From: Echinometra lucunter | Lineage: Eukaryota; Echinodermata; Echinoidea; Camarodonta; Echinometridae | Direction: 5' to 3' | DNA: 64,000 nucleotides | Assembly (NCBI GenBank): GCA_029962745.1 | Contig: CM057171.1 | Span: 1,702,135-1,766,134 of the forward strand | In this document: piece after piece, positions 43,377 through 54,944 of the stretch | How the letters are laid out: each line of letters opens with the position of its first letter | Position numbering within the stretch: position 1 is the first letter of the stretch | The notes under the pieces: model-generated | Told to the model about the DNA's origin: nothing | The model's database searches: none | Seen by the model: only the letters and a program-made list of their open reading frames with translations | Translations under genes and position numbers: made by a program

Positions 43377-44759
43377 AAAGACTGGAGACTCGAGAACTGG
43401 GGGTCGATCTTCGTCACGGCACTTTTATCTATATTGCTCTTTTGTGGCACATCAAATAAAGTGTTATAGGCATATTATTGATACTAACGTGTGCATAATA
43501 TTATGAAGTTTGAAGGTTTGCATGGTGGTACGGATAATCGTAGGAAGGGTTTACGCTTCATCATGTGGTAAGTCCTGAAAAGGACTGTTGGGTTGGTGGA
43601 GATACGCTGGAAATACATGAAGGTGAAAGTGAGAGAGAAAGAAGGAGAAATAGAGGGTTGAGTATCTTTCTGGATACTGGGTGAATAACTGTAAACGAGG
43701 GGGGGGGGGGGGGGGTTCACAAAGACTAAGATTGACTGAAATCGCTCTTAACCATGGCTGGCCAATTATGCCACATTTTTTTCACCACGGGTCTCTCATA
43801 GGATTTGAAATCGTGGTCACAAATCTGCAGAATTGACATTTTTTTTCATAGTTCATTGACGAAGAAAAAAAAAAAGGGAATTCTGTAAATTTGTGCCCCT
43901 GATTATCATATCCCTTGAAAGGCCAGTAGTGAAGATTAATGAAAATAAACAATGGAATGAATTTCAATGGCCTGCCATAGTTAAGTGCGATTTGAGTCAC
44001 TCTTAGTCTTTGTGAAACACCCCAAGAAGAGGTGTGAAGGCTTGAGGTAGGCAAAGAGATGAGGAGACTTGGGCTTGAGGTCGGCGATGAGGTGAGAAGC
44101 CCTGAGGCAGGTGGAGGAGGATAGAAGACTCGACGTTCCGGGCAACTTGACTTGAAAAAGGAAGAAGGAAACGAAGAAGAAGAAGAAGAAGAAGAAGTAA
44201 AGAAAAGAAGAAGAAGAAGATGAAGTAGAAGAAGAAGAAGTGTAATGCATGAAATTAAAATAATGAGCTGGATTAACCCAAAGCTTCCAAATATATAAAA
44301 TAATTGTCAGAAGATTTTGAAAGATTGAACTAAATTAGGCATTTCTTCCCTGATTAAAAAATAAAAAATAAAAAAATTAGAAAATATGCCTCCCCTAAGA
44401 TTCCCCTTCTATCTCTCTGTGATTTATAGATCAACCTATCTCCACTTACCCCCTCTTTTTCTCTTTTTCTTTGTACTTTCTATCTTATCTCCTTTTTATG
44501 ACTCTATTTCTGCTTTCATTCTTTCCTTCTCTCTTTCTCTCTCTATCGATCAATCTATCTACATTTCCTTGCCTCTCTTTCTTTTTCTTTATGCTTTCTT
44601 TCTATATCTCCTTCTCTCTGACTCCGACTTTGATTCTCCTCTCATTCTTCCTTCCTCCCTTCATTTTCGTTACAACTTTTCTCTTTCGTCATTTCTCTCA
44701 TGCACATGACGAAGATGAAAAAAAAACCAACGAATTTTGCATAGGCCTGCATGTTTAAA

Positions 44760-45561
44760 ATATGTGTAAATCATACTGTGTGCGAAAGTTAGGAATAGGA
44801 TTTTTAAACTATAGGTCACCACTCCCGTGAAAATCTGGCTACGCTACAGGCTATAAAGAGTTTTTCTATTTCTTTTTCTTTGTATTACATCTTGAAAGTA
44901 TTGCTGGCATTGGGTCAGTAATGAACCAATGAATAAGGGAAGAAAAAGTGAACTTGGTTTCCGGGATCAAAGTACACTTTCGCATGGTTAGGAACAAGCA
45001 CATTGCTCATGTGATATGCTTTGCATCGATCCCACAAAAGTCCAAATAGCCCAACACAGTTTTAAGTGTAGAGAGCTGATACTCGGAACACGCTGGGACT
45101 CGGATTCAAACAGCATACTCCCAAAAGGTATTTAGTTAAGAAATTATGTCAGAGTAATTTACTGAGTGCAAGGTGCAAATTAATTCCTGGTGCATAAACA
45201 TGATAAATCTCGAAGAAGGCTGTGAATTTTGTCTGTAATTTCGCATGCCAATTCAATCTCACGGAAGCACGGTTTGTATCTTGGGCGTTACTCTCCTTTG
45301 CCATCAGTCGTATACAGGAAGTAGCCCTGATAGCAGAGATTGGTAAGAATAACATCGTATTTACGTCTTTTTAATGTCATGTAATACATCTTATTTCCGT
45401 ATTATATATACGTCTTTAAGACGATACTTTGCACCAGCACACGACGTAAAATAAGACGTCATATTCTTATGTCAATTTTACATCATATTGGTCGGGAAAA
45501 ACGTCGTTATGACGTCTTTATGACCCAAAGGAAGCTCACAGACTGGTAAAAATCAAGTCCA
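44760..45561 (+). other. TRIM upstream/leader block without a TRIM gene, unit 2
   Basis: Near-identical to 42575-43376. Confidence 0.6.
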
Positions 45562-46162
45562 AAAGACTGGAGACTCGAGAACTGGGGGTCGATCTTCGTC
45601 ACGGCACTTTTATCTATATTGCTCTTTTGTGGCACATCAAATAAAGTGTTATAGGCATATTATTGATACTAACGTGTGCATAATATTATGAAGTTTGAAG
45701 GTTTGCACGGTGGTACTGATAATCGTAGGAAGGGTTTACGCTTCATCATGTGGTAAGTCCTGAAAAGGACTGTTGGGTTGGTGGAGATACGCTGGAAATA
45801 CATGAAGGTGAAAGTGAGAGGCATGAAAGAAGGAGAAATGGAGGGTTGAGTATCTTTCTGGATACTGGGTGAATAACTGTAAACGAGGGGGGGGGGGGGG
45901 TTCACAAAGACTAAGATTGACTGAAATCGCTCTTAACCATGGCTGGCCAATTATGCCACATTTTTTTCACCACGGGTCTCTCATAGGATTTGAAATCGTG
46001 GTCACAAATCTGCAGAATTGACATTTTTTTTCATAGTTCATTGACGAAGAAAAAAAATGGGAATTCTGTAAATTTGTGCCCATGATTATCATATCCCTTG
46101 AAAGGCCAGTAGTGAAGATGAATGAAAATAAACAGTGGAATGAATTTCAGTGGCCTGCCATA

Positions 46163-46427
46163 CATTATGAACATGACGGACAAAGAAAGCGGACAAAATA
46201 AACAACCCCTCATTCTACCCTTCACAATGGTTCTGGTAGTCAAAAGAACATCCCTTTACTTCTATTGTCTAAAATATGTGGAACAGGTGTCACATGCATA
46301 TTCACCTGGATCTACATGATTAAACATAATAGCTGTGAAGGATGTTCTTTTGACTACCAGAACCATTGTGAAGGGTAGAATGAGAGGTTTATTTTGTCCA
46401 CTTTCTTTGTCCGCCATGTTCATAGTG
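46163..46427. mobile_element. 265-bp MITE with about 90-bp inverted repeats, present only in tandem unit 3
   Basis: The ends are CATTATGAACATG and CATGTTCATAGTG, with ATA on both sides. Units 1 and 2 have the empty site CTGCCATAGTTAAGTGC. A TA-centred duplication fits Tc1/mariner-type MITEs. The inverted arms include CAATGGTTCTGGTAGTC and its complement. Confidence 0.85.
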
Positions 46428-46606
46428 ATAGATAAGTGCGATTTGAGTCACTCTTAGTCTTTGTGAAACACCCCAAGAAGAGGTGTGAAGGCTTGAGGTA
46501 GGCAAAGAGATGAGGAGACTTGGGATTGAGGTCGGCGATGAGGTGAGAAGCCTTGGTGTAGGAGGAGAGAAGACTCGACGTTCCGGGCAACTTGACTTGA
46601 AAAAGG

Positions 46607-46692
46607 AAGAAGAAAACGAAGAAGAAGAAGAAGAAAAGAAGAAAAGAAGAAGAAGAAGAAAAGAAGAAAAGAAGAAGAAGAAGAAGAAGAAG

Positions 46693-46722
<30 letters not shown>
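46607..46722. repeat. Expanded (GAA)n tract of tandem unit 3
   Basis: GAA/AAAG repeats, about twice the length of those in units 1 and 2. Confidence 0.85.
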
Positions 46723-46723
<1 letters not shown>

Positions 46724-46884
46724 GTAATGCATGAAATTAAAATAATGAGCTGGGTTAACCCAAAGCTTCCACACATATAAAATAATTGTCAGAAGATTTT
46801 GAAAGATTGAACTAAATTAGGCATTTCTTCCCTGATTAAAATATAAAAAATAAAACAAATGAGAAAATATGCCTCCCCTAAGAT

Positions 46885-47150
46885 TCCCCTTCTATCTCTC
46901 TGTGATCCATAGATCAACCTATCTCCCCTTGCCCCCTCTTTTTCTCTTTTTCTTTATACTTTCTATCTTATCTCCTTTTTATGACTCTATTTCTGCTTTC
47001 ATTCCCCCTCTTATTCTTCCTTCCTTCCTTGTTTCCTTTTCGTTATATCTTCTCTCTCTCTCTTTCTCTCTTTCTATCGATCAATCTGCTTATCTCTCCT
47101 TGCCCCTCTCTCTCTCTCTCTCTCTCTCTTTTATGATTTCTTTCTCTGTA
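46885..47150. repeat. Pyrimidine-rich tract upstream of TRIM4
   Basis: Begins like the tandem units and switches to the TRIM1-type tract (TATCGATCAATCTGCTTATC) at about 47005. This marks the recombination junction that restored a full TRIM promoter region. Confidence 0.6.
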
Positions 47151-47233
47151 AATCATGCTGCGTGCGAGAGTTAGGAATTTGTAAGGAACTGCCGTGTGGA
47201 CCGCCCCCAAGAAAAGCTCGCTACGCTACACGA

Positions 47234-47239
47234 TATAAA
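47234..47239 (+). promoter_or_regulatory. TATA-like box upstream of TRIM4
   Basis: TATAAA in CGATATAAACCTC after the conserved AGAAAAGCTCGCTACGC block. Confidence 0.35.
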
Positions 47240-47264
47240 CCTCAACCCCTTCCCCCCTCCCCCA

Positions 47265-47584
47265 TTTTTGAAAACTTTATCATGTTCTGAAAGTATTGCG
47301 TGGTATTGGGTCCGTGCCAAAAATGAGTCATTGCATTAGAGAAGGAAAAGTGCACTTGGTTTTTCCGGGATCGAAGTACAATGTCATATTTAGCATATTT
47401 AGGAACAAGCTAGCACACCGTTAATGTGATATTCTTCGCACCAATCCCACAAAACCGGGCAATACATTGACTAAGTTGTCGTCTGAATGCTTTCCTGTCC
47501 AAATAGCCCAACACAATTTTAAGTGTAGAAAGCTGAAACTCAGAGCACACTGGGACTCGGATTCAAACAGCATACTTCTGAAAG
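47265..47584 (+). other. Probable 5' UTR exon of TRIM4
   Basis: Ends CTGAAAG|GTATTTAG. The acceptor would be CAATTTTTAACAG at 48079, giving a 495-base leader intron. The start is estimated. Confidence 0.4.
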
Positions 47585-48089
47585 GTATTTAGTTATGAAA
47601 TTATATCTGAGTGATTGATTGCAAGTTGTGAGGCAGGAAACTAGGAGGTTTTTTAAAATTATGTTCCTGATGCATAAAGCATATTCTTGAAGTAAACAGT
47701 GAATTTTGGATATAATTGTGAATGCAAAATTTCAATTTCACGGAAGCAAGTTAGTCGCTAAACTCTCCTTTGCCACAAGCCGGAAGTACATTATTCGTAG
47801 CTTTGTTAGGAGTCATTATACGATTTAAACAAAAATAAAAACAAAAAAACTTTTTTGATGGGGCCACCAGTATTTGCCCCCCCCCCAAAAAAAAAAAAAA
47901 AAAAGGAGGGAGAAGGCGAGAACGGTTCCCACACGAAAGACTGAACAATTGGCCTCATGGACATTAACCACTTTTAACTTGAACCAAAATACGATAGTAA
48001 CCGTGTAAAGACTCTAGTTCCCGAGACCAACTTTGGTCACTGTGCATTTGTCTCATTGTCTCATCTCAATTTTTAACAGCAAGGCTAGT

Positions 48090-50015
48090 ATGGCTTCTGT
48101 TCCTGCAAAGAGTCTGGAATGTGTGATCTGCCAGGAACTCTACGATGAACCTAAACAACTCTCCTGCACACACACCTTTTGTCAGAAGTGCTTAGCTGAT
48201 CTTCTTGATTTCAATATCAAAGAAAATAAACTGACCTGTCCTGTTTGCCGTCAGCCAACGAAAGTAAAAGATGGCGACGTTTCCAAACTTCAAACAAACT
48301 TTCCTATCAAATCTCTGGTGGAGGATCTAAAGACAGCAGAAAAAGTATGTACAGTCTGTGATGATGACAACAGATCTCCAGCAGTGGCTTACTGTCAGTC
48401 GTGTGGGGATTACATGTGCAGCTCTTGCCTGGAGGCTCATGGAAAATGGAAGAACTTTAGAGGACATGAGGTGGTTAATAGTGAGGCCATCAAGAGTTGG
48501 AAGGTGAAATTGAAACAGCTTTGTAAGAAGCATCCTCAAGAAGAGATGATCTGGGTGTGCTCAAGCTGTAAGGTGCCTATCTGCTTCATGTGTAGGATGC
48601 TCCATCACAATGGGCCTAACCATGAGGTTGCAGAAGTAGCAGAGATCCAGAAAGCATTGAAAGATGAAGCTAAGAGTCTCCAGAAGGAAGCTGAAAACAC
48701 TGTGAAGATGATTAAGAACCACATCACAGTGACAAGGGAAGAAAATGTCAAGTCCTGTACAATGCTGGACGAAAAGGTAGGTGATGTTATCACAGCATTT
48801 GAGGATTCTCTGGAAAACCTTACAAAACAAAAGGACGAGCTTATCAAGAAACTGCATAAGTGCAAAGAGGAAATTGCAGGAAGCTTACAGGACATAGAAA
48901 AATGTGACCTGAAACTGCTCAATGGTATCAATTCTGCCAGCAATTTAATCGCCAAGGGAGCTGCAGGATTCTTGGAAGGAGAGTCTTTGGTTGTGCATCA
49001 GAGACTATGTACCGAGTTGAGAGAGCTGATGAACAAAGCTGACTGCGATGATAAGATACCAAGAGACATCACTGAACAAGCTGAAAGCATCAAGTTCACC
49101 AGATCTCAAAGTCGACAAGACCTAATATTGGGAAAACTCATCCTTCCAGGAATGGATAGTGAGGCTGCTTCAGCAAACCTTCCTAGAACCCTTGAGCCAA
49201 CTCATGGTGACGAACCGTGGAACTTGAAGAAGATACACTCACTATCCACGTTAGGTCATTTGGTGTGTGATATGGCACCAACACCAGATGGCAGAATGGC
49301 TGTGTGTTACGGAAAAAGAGTTGTAGACCTCTTTGCCGTTGATGGGCTACAAGATACAGTCCTTACTACAGACAAAATTAAGTCGATAAGTTTTTTGTCA
49401 GATGGTAGATGCTCAGTCATTGACACTGATGGAAAGTTTTCTATGTACTCAGCGAAGTTTGAGAAAGTCCCTAGCCCAGAAGTACGTCAAGCAGACTACT
49501 TCAGTGTATCAGCCAAGCTCAATGAAATATTAATTTGCCTTTTTAATCAAGGAAATACTATGTGGTCATTGTACACACCAGATAAGAGAGAATTTTCCCC
49601 AGATTTTTACAAAATTCCTTCATATTTTTGTTCACATTTTCTTCCAGTACGTCGTATGAATCATAGACCGTTTTATGTATTTACAAGTTATAATTATTTA
49701 CTTTATAATAATATTAATCAGTATCACATTAAAGTAGTCAACGACAAATTCCAAGAAATCAATGCAGTCCTAATAGAAGGTAATGTTCCAGCCTCAGCCG
49801 TCCTAGAGGATGACAGTATCTTAATTGGATGGGTGAAAGGAGGCAATGTCACAGTGGACCTTTATACCTATCATCTAAGATATGTCAGGACAGTGCTTCA
49901 AGATTTCAAAATCTATCGTGGCTTTTACTTCCTCATAGCAGCATTTTCGACTGGCGAGATCGCAATAAGTGACGATAAACAATTACATGTATTTCGTAAA
50001 GATTACAAAGTGTAA
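48090..50015 (+). CDS. TRIM4: RING/B-box/coiled-coil protein
   Basis: 641 residues from the conserved MASVPA start. The frame is open back to 48033, but that part contains the likely acceptor TTTTTAACAG|C. RING C11-C53, B-box 1 about 86-126, B-box 2 about 145-178 (CFMC in place of CFRC). The coiled coil differs from TRIM1 in one block, REENVKSCTMLDEKVGDVIT to KEEIAGSLQDIEKCDLKLLN, which it shares with TRIM5. Propeller strands around KRVVDLFAVDGLQDTVLTTD match TRIM1 almost exactly. The variable patch (about 49485-49795) has FNQGNTMWSLYTPDKREF and NYLLYNNINQYHIKV. The 3' flank, with the 1.3 kb inverted-repeat element, matches TRIM1. Confidence 0.9.
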   Translation: MASVPAKSLECVICQELYDEPKQLSCTHTFCQKCLADLLDFNIKENKLTCPVCRQPTKVKDGDVSKLQTNFPIKSLVEDLKTAEKVCTVCDDDNRSPAVAYCQSCGDYMCSSCLEAHGKWKNFRGHEVVNSEAIKSWKVKLKQLCKKHPQEEMIWVCSSCKVPICFMCRMLHHNGPNHEVAEVAEIQKALKDEAKSLQKEAENTVKMIKNHITVTREENVKSCTMLDEKVGDVITAFEDSLENLTKQKDELIKKLHKCKEEIAGSLQDIEKCDLKLLNGINSASNLIAKGAAGFLEGESLVVHQRLCTELRELMNKADCDDKIPRDITEQAESIKFTRSQSRQDLILGKLILPGMDSEAASANLPRTLEPTHGDEPWNLKKIHSLSTLGHLVCDMAPTPDGRMAVCYGKRVVDLFAVDGLQDTVLTTDKIKSISFLSDGRCSVIDTDGKFSMYSAKFEKVPSPEVRQADYFSVSAKLNEILICLFNQGNTMWSLYTPDKREFSPDFYKIPSYFCSHFLPVRRMNHRPFYVFTSYNYLLYNNINQYHIKVVNDKFQEINAVLIEGNVPASAVLEDDSILIGWVKGGNVTVDLYTYHLRYVRTVLQDFKIYRGFYFLIAAFSTGEIAISDDKQLHVFRKDYKV

Positions 50016-50378
50016 TTGAAGAAAGGCGTCACATGCAGTATGCGCAATGAATACTCTTAAAGACAATGAACTAGTTTTGATTTTAGTCAGTTTGGCATCC
50101 AGACCTTGATGTCAAGAGGGAAAACATGTCTCAGCTAATGATGATCCATGGCAAGTAAACCTTTCTTTATAGGCCCTTGTTTGAAAAAGGTGTCATATAA
50201 ATGAGTTTCTATTAGAAAAAAATATCGTACAATAATTGGAATAGAAAGAATTAGCTAACATTTTGTAGCGTTTATTTCTATACTTTTAGAAACTATCAAT
50301 CAAGGAGGGGGTAAACTGCCTTGCTTCTCCTTGTACATCATATAGTGTTTATAGTCACATACTTGTGAAGTAAATTAC
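50016..50378. other. 3' flank of TRIM4
   Basis: Almost identical to the 363 bases after TRIM1. Probable 3' UTR. Confidence 0.4.
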
Positions 50379-51708
50379 TTCATGTAGCCTCCCGTGCCAT
50401 AAATATTGCAACATACTTAGATTGCGTGTGCATTTGTGAGTTCTAAGCCTTTCTGTATTTTGTGATTTTTCTTTTATAACAATTGAATTTTGTGGACCGT
50501 TTGTGTATATCTTAAAAGGGAGAACTTATCCTTTTCTGTCCTCAGAGCAGTAGATATCCTGATCCAGTCATGTCCAAAACAATGGAGAAGACTGTGAGAA
50601 TATTGTTTATGTGATCTACAAGTCAAGATTATAATGTTTATAGTGAGAGAGGGCGCTATAATTACCCCTCCAGTAGAGTACCTACATAAAGAGAGTAGCG
50701 ACATAGACGTCCTACTTCTTGGGAAACAAAATGGCGTTCAAATTCTTTCTATTTCGAACACCCGTTTGCTTATCGGAATTGAATAGAAATGTTGCGTAAC
50801 AGGGAAACAAAATGGCGTTCAAATCTTGGGTTGTCGCTACTCTCTTTATGTAGGTACTCTACCCTCCAGTATGGCTGAATAAACATACAGTCATGTATGA
50901 TTTTGTTCAAGGAAATCACCGCTTGAAATGTTATTATTTAGGACTCCCTCACTTCATATGATGGCCAAATGACACAAAGACAAAAGATCAAAGGAAACAA
51001 ATCACCATATTCATGATATTGGGAAGTAGGTGGGGGTTAACAGTGAACGGAATCATGATACTCCCCCTTCATATTTCTCCCCAATATGTATACAAGTTTT
51101 GTATACACTTTTCGCAACAACAAAAAAAGTGCCCATAAAATATAAAAATATAATAAGTATGTAAAAAATTCTCTTATGGAAATTAATTTCTTTTATTATA
51201 TTCCCCACACTGCATCAACGAATTCTCCATGAATTCATTATACTTTGCTGGATAATGATTGTGGCCCGCATCCTCGTCGGCAACGCCTTGGCAACGGCCA
51301 ACAGAAGTCTCTCTTCTCGGGTGTGGTTATTTTCCTCCGCTCTTTTCTGGAAACATTATGGATATTATTTCCTTGCAAAAAATGTTCACAAACCTTGTAA
51401 ACAGGTTTGAAAGAAATACAAAGGGGGAGCATCATGATTTCGTTCACTGATAACTCTCACCTCCCTATTCTGGCATTTACTTCCTTTGGTCTTTTGTCTT
51501 CTCCATTGCTTCAGACATGACTGGGTCAGGATATCTACTGCTCTCGGGACAGATAAGGCAAGTTCTCCCTTTTAAAGATGCATACAAATGGTCCACAAAA
51601 TTCAACGGTTGTAAACGAAAAATCACAAAATACGGAAAGACTTACAACTCATACGTAATTTAACTATTTTGCAATACTTAGACATGGGAGGGTAACTTAT
51701 TACATGAA
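50379..51708. mobile_element. 1.3 kb long-inverted-repeat element in TRIM4 3' flank
   Basis: Same ends (TTCATGTA / TACATGAA) and arms as 11401-12719, nearly identical throughout. It was inherited by segmental duplication. Confidence 0.65.
50674..50861. mobile_element. hAT-type MITE nested in the 1.3 kb element, copy 2
   Basis: The same TAGAGTACC...GGTACTCTA ends, with CCCTCCAG duplications at 50666-50673 and 50862-50869. It retains an extra ATGGCGTTCAA stretch missing from the copy after TRIM1. Confidence 0.85.
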
Positions 51709-52415
51709 AGATAATCATTAAGCTGTAACTAAATGTGGTTGACGTTTGGCCTTAGTAATTCTAAAGTGCACTCATAGTCTTCATGAGTTTACCATATTGA
51801 TCAGGGGCCGGGGAACCGGGGGGGGGGGTGCAGCCCCTCCACTTTTTTTAGTAGACACATTTGGCTTCTGTACAATAAAGCGGAAATGCTTAATATGCTG
51901 GTTTGCACGCTCAGCGGCTTCTGTTAATGGTGCATTTTCATGTTTTAGACTTATTATTCATTTGAATTTCGTCCAAATATGTTTACATTCTCTGTTCCTC
52001 TCATACGGCAGCTTGAGTACATTAATCATTGGGAGCATGCGCATTGCAAAATACTATCATTATAATGCAAATATTGGAAACACTACATGAATAACAGTCG
52101 TAAAAACAGGCAAAACACATTTTGCACATTTAGAATTATGTCTAGACTATTTATTTCAAAAAGGTCACTATGAATGTTACAGATTTCACCTTACTTTCTT
52201 CTTATTGTTGACTTAGAACGAGGATTCAAATCAACACAATGCAATATTTATCAGCTAAGCCATATTCTCACCATAATATACAAAATCTCTTAGTTCCCTT
52301 GCAATGCTTATAAGCCTGTTATCTTTGGTCATCATTACAAAACCAAAATAACTGTATGAATCTATCGCTTAAATAAGCATGATAAGAGCAAGAATATAAG
52401 CATATCATTTTGTTG
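51709..52415. other. Intergenic between inverted-repeat element and satellite
   Basis: No gene recognised. Homologous to 12720-13435, including the poly-G block near 51818. Confidence 0.45.
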
Positions 52416-52419
52416 TATT

Positions 52420-53690
52420 CTGAATTAAATTATCATTTATATCTCGTCGAAAGTATATTATGTGTTTCATTATTATCTTCAGATGTTAACACTGTACACT
52501 GTAAATATATAATTCTGAGAAGCGTGCATATAAAAAAAATGAATGTAAATCTGCTGAATGAGTAATGCAAAAAGGGTACAATTATAATTTTATCTCGTTG
52601 AAAGTATGTGTTTCATTATTATCTTCAGATGTTTAACAATGTACATTGTAAATATATAATTCTGAGGAGTGTGCATGTAGAAAAAAATAATTTAAATATA
52701 CTGTTGCGTAATACATTGATAAATTAATCCAAAAGGGGAACAATTATCATTTTATCTCGTCGAAAGTATAATGTGTTTCATTATCATTTTCAGATGTTAA
52801 CAATGTACATTACAGAGATATAATTCTGAGGAGCGTGCATGTGAAAAAATGAATGTAAATCTGCTGAATGAGTGATGCTAAAGCCGTAAAATTATAATTT
52901 TATCTCGTTGAAAGTATGTGTTTCATTATTATCTTCAGATGTTTAACAATGTACATTGTAAATATATAATTCTGAGAAGCGTGCATGTACAAAAAATGAT
53001 TTAAATGTACTGTTGCGTAATACATTTTATCTCGTCGAAAGTATAATGTGTTTCATTATTATCTTCAGATGATAACAATGTACATTGTAAATATATAATT
53101 CTGAGAAGCGTGCATATACAAAAAATGAATGTAAATCTGCTGAATGAGTAATGCAAAAAGGGGACAATTATAATTTTATCTCGTTGAAAGTATGTGTTTC
53201 ATTATTATCTTCAGATGTTTAACAATGTACATTGTAAATATATAATTCTGAGAAGCGTGCATGTACAAAAAATGATTTAAATATACTGTTGCGTAATACA
53301 TTTTATCTCGTCGAAAGTATAATGTGTTTCATTATTATCTTCAGATGATAACAATGTACATTGTAAATATATAATTCTGAGAAGCGTGCATATACAAAAA
53401 ATGAATGTAAATCTGCTGAATGAGTAATGCAAAAAGGGTACAATTATAATTTTATCTCGTTGAAAGTATATATTATGTTTTTCATTATTATCTTCAGATG
53501 ATAACAATGTACATGACAGAGATACAATTCTGAGAAGCGTGCATGTAAAAAATAATGTAAATCTGCTGTTGAGTAAGTAATGCAAAAGCCGTAGAATTAT
53601 CATTATATCTAGTCGAAATTATCATTTTTAGATGTTAACACTGTACAATGTGATATATAATTCTGAGAAGGGTGCATGGTAGAAAAAAAT
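52420..53690. repeat. Expanded AT-rich satellite downstream of TRIM4
   Basis: About nine monomers with the ATTCTGAGNAGNGTGCAT anchor. From about 52850 to 53400 two alternating monomer types form a higher-order repeat of 278 bp (anchors near 52972 and 53250, and near 53100 and 53378). Confidence 0.85.
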
Positions 53691-53846
53691 CAAATATACT
53701 TTTGAGTGAGTATATATTACAGGAAATAGTACAGACACAACAGTGATTTCAATTTCTCCATTTTTTATGTATATCTGTACCTTTGTAAAAATATAATTCT
53801 TGTCATCTCCACCATGTCTACTGAAAATGAATGAGTTTTCTTACAA

Positions 53847-53849
<3 letters not shown>

Positions 53850-53904
<55 letters not shown>
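53850..53904. repeat. (TA)n microsatellite
   Basis: Abuts the inverted-repeat element. A shorter TA tract at 54453-54472 lies on its other side. Confidence 0.95.
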
Positions 53905-53907
<3 letters not shown>

Positions 53908-54393
53908 GTGACTGAAGAAGGAGGTGGCGGGACGTTGCTAGTATGTTCACTCTGCCTTTATTATGCCGAGGTTTCGATCCTGTGACAGGCCTTCCTCAGG
54001 GCTTGAGATACAAAACAAAAATTAACCAATTGCAAGCATGCAACAAAACAACGAAATGAAAACAGCATTATAACACAAATACAAACGTAAATAACAGAAA
54101 ACGGTGTTAGCAATTGCACAGTATTTTTAAGTTACAGTTAAATTAAAATCAAAGTGTTAGATCAAAGTGAAGAGACGAACGGAAAGTGTAAATCATATAA
54201 CTCAAAGAGTATGATCATAACAATACTAACTAGTTACCTGAATTTTGGCAGTAGGGAGGAGTTGGGAATTGGTTAATTTTTGTTTTGTATCTCAAGCCCT
54301 GAGGAAGACCTGTCACAGGGTCGAAAGCTCGGCTTAATAAAGGCAAAGTGAACATACTAGCAACGTCCCGCCGCCTCCTTCTTCAGTCGCAAC
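53905..54393. mobile_element. Inverted-repeat element with hammerhead-like arms, copy C
   Basis: Same as 14373-14858. The left arm retains CUGAGGA...GAAAC on the minus strand. Confidence 0.55.
54294..54335 (+). ncRNA. Hammerhead ribozyme-like motif, copy C right arm
   Basis: Identical to the right-arm motifs of copies A and B. Confidence 0.4.
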
Positions 54394-54944
54394 TATAATT
54401 TTTACATACGATGCAGCACCCATCACGTACGTGGCCGAAGCACTTTCACATTGTATATATATATATATATAATGTATATGTATATAAGAGCATGGCTAAG
54501 AGTTAAACATGAATATATTTCCTAAAACTTTTCAGTAATGTATTTTCTTTAATGATAAGTGAGTTATAATTCAAAACCTGAACTTCCTGTTGATTGGATC
54601 ACGTGTCAGGATCCGAATAGTAAGTTCGGAATTTGAATTATAACTCAGTAATTATTGAACTTAGACCGAATGAATAATAACTGTCATGATTTTATTTTCT
54701 TACATGTTAGCCCAACGTACATGATAAGCTTTATTAATGGGCCAAGTGTAATGTATATCGCACTTTTGACTATTCTCCATGATATAATGATTCATGAGGT
54801 AATAACGAGGTCACTTATTCGCTGTTTTGGTCATTGGCTTGCAGCTCTATCTTAGCCCAAACAAAGCTTTGCAGCCTTTAATAGGAGATACACCCATACA
54901 GAGATGTACATCACTATATGGACACATCCGACGATGGTTTGTCA

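Larger units (their letters stand above)
41197..47150. repeat. Tandem array: about 2.7 copies of a 2185-bp unit
   Basis: Unit starts lie at 41197, 43381 and 45566, each reading ACTGGANACTCGAGAACTGG. Units 1 and 2 are almost identical, differing at a few bases and in poly-G length. Unit 3 is truncated and has a longer GAA tract and its own MITE. Each full unit holds the SINE 3' part, a poly-G run, (GAA)n, a pyrimidine tract, a CTATAAAG block, the TRIM 5' UTR-exon block with donor-like AAAAG|GTATTTAG, and the ACGTC-rich block. The TRIM coding exon is missing. Confidence 0.9.

Noticed and set aside
52420..53690. CRISPR-like spaced repeats
   Set aside because: Spacers are themselves homologous, the monomers are a eukaryotic tandem satellite, and no cas genes are present.
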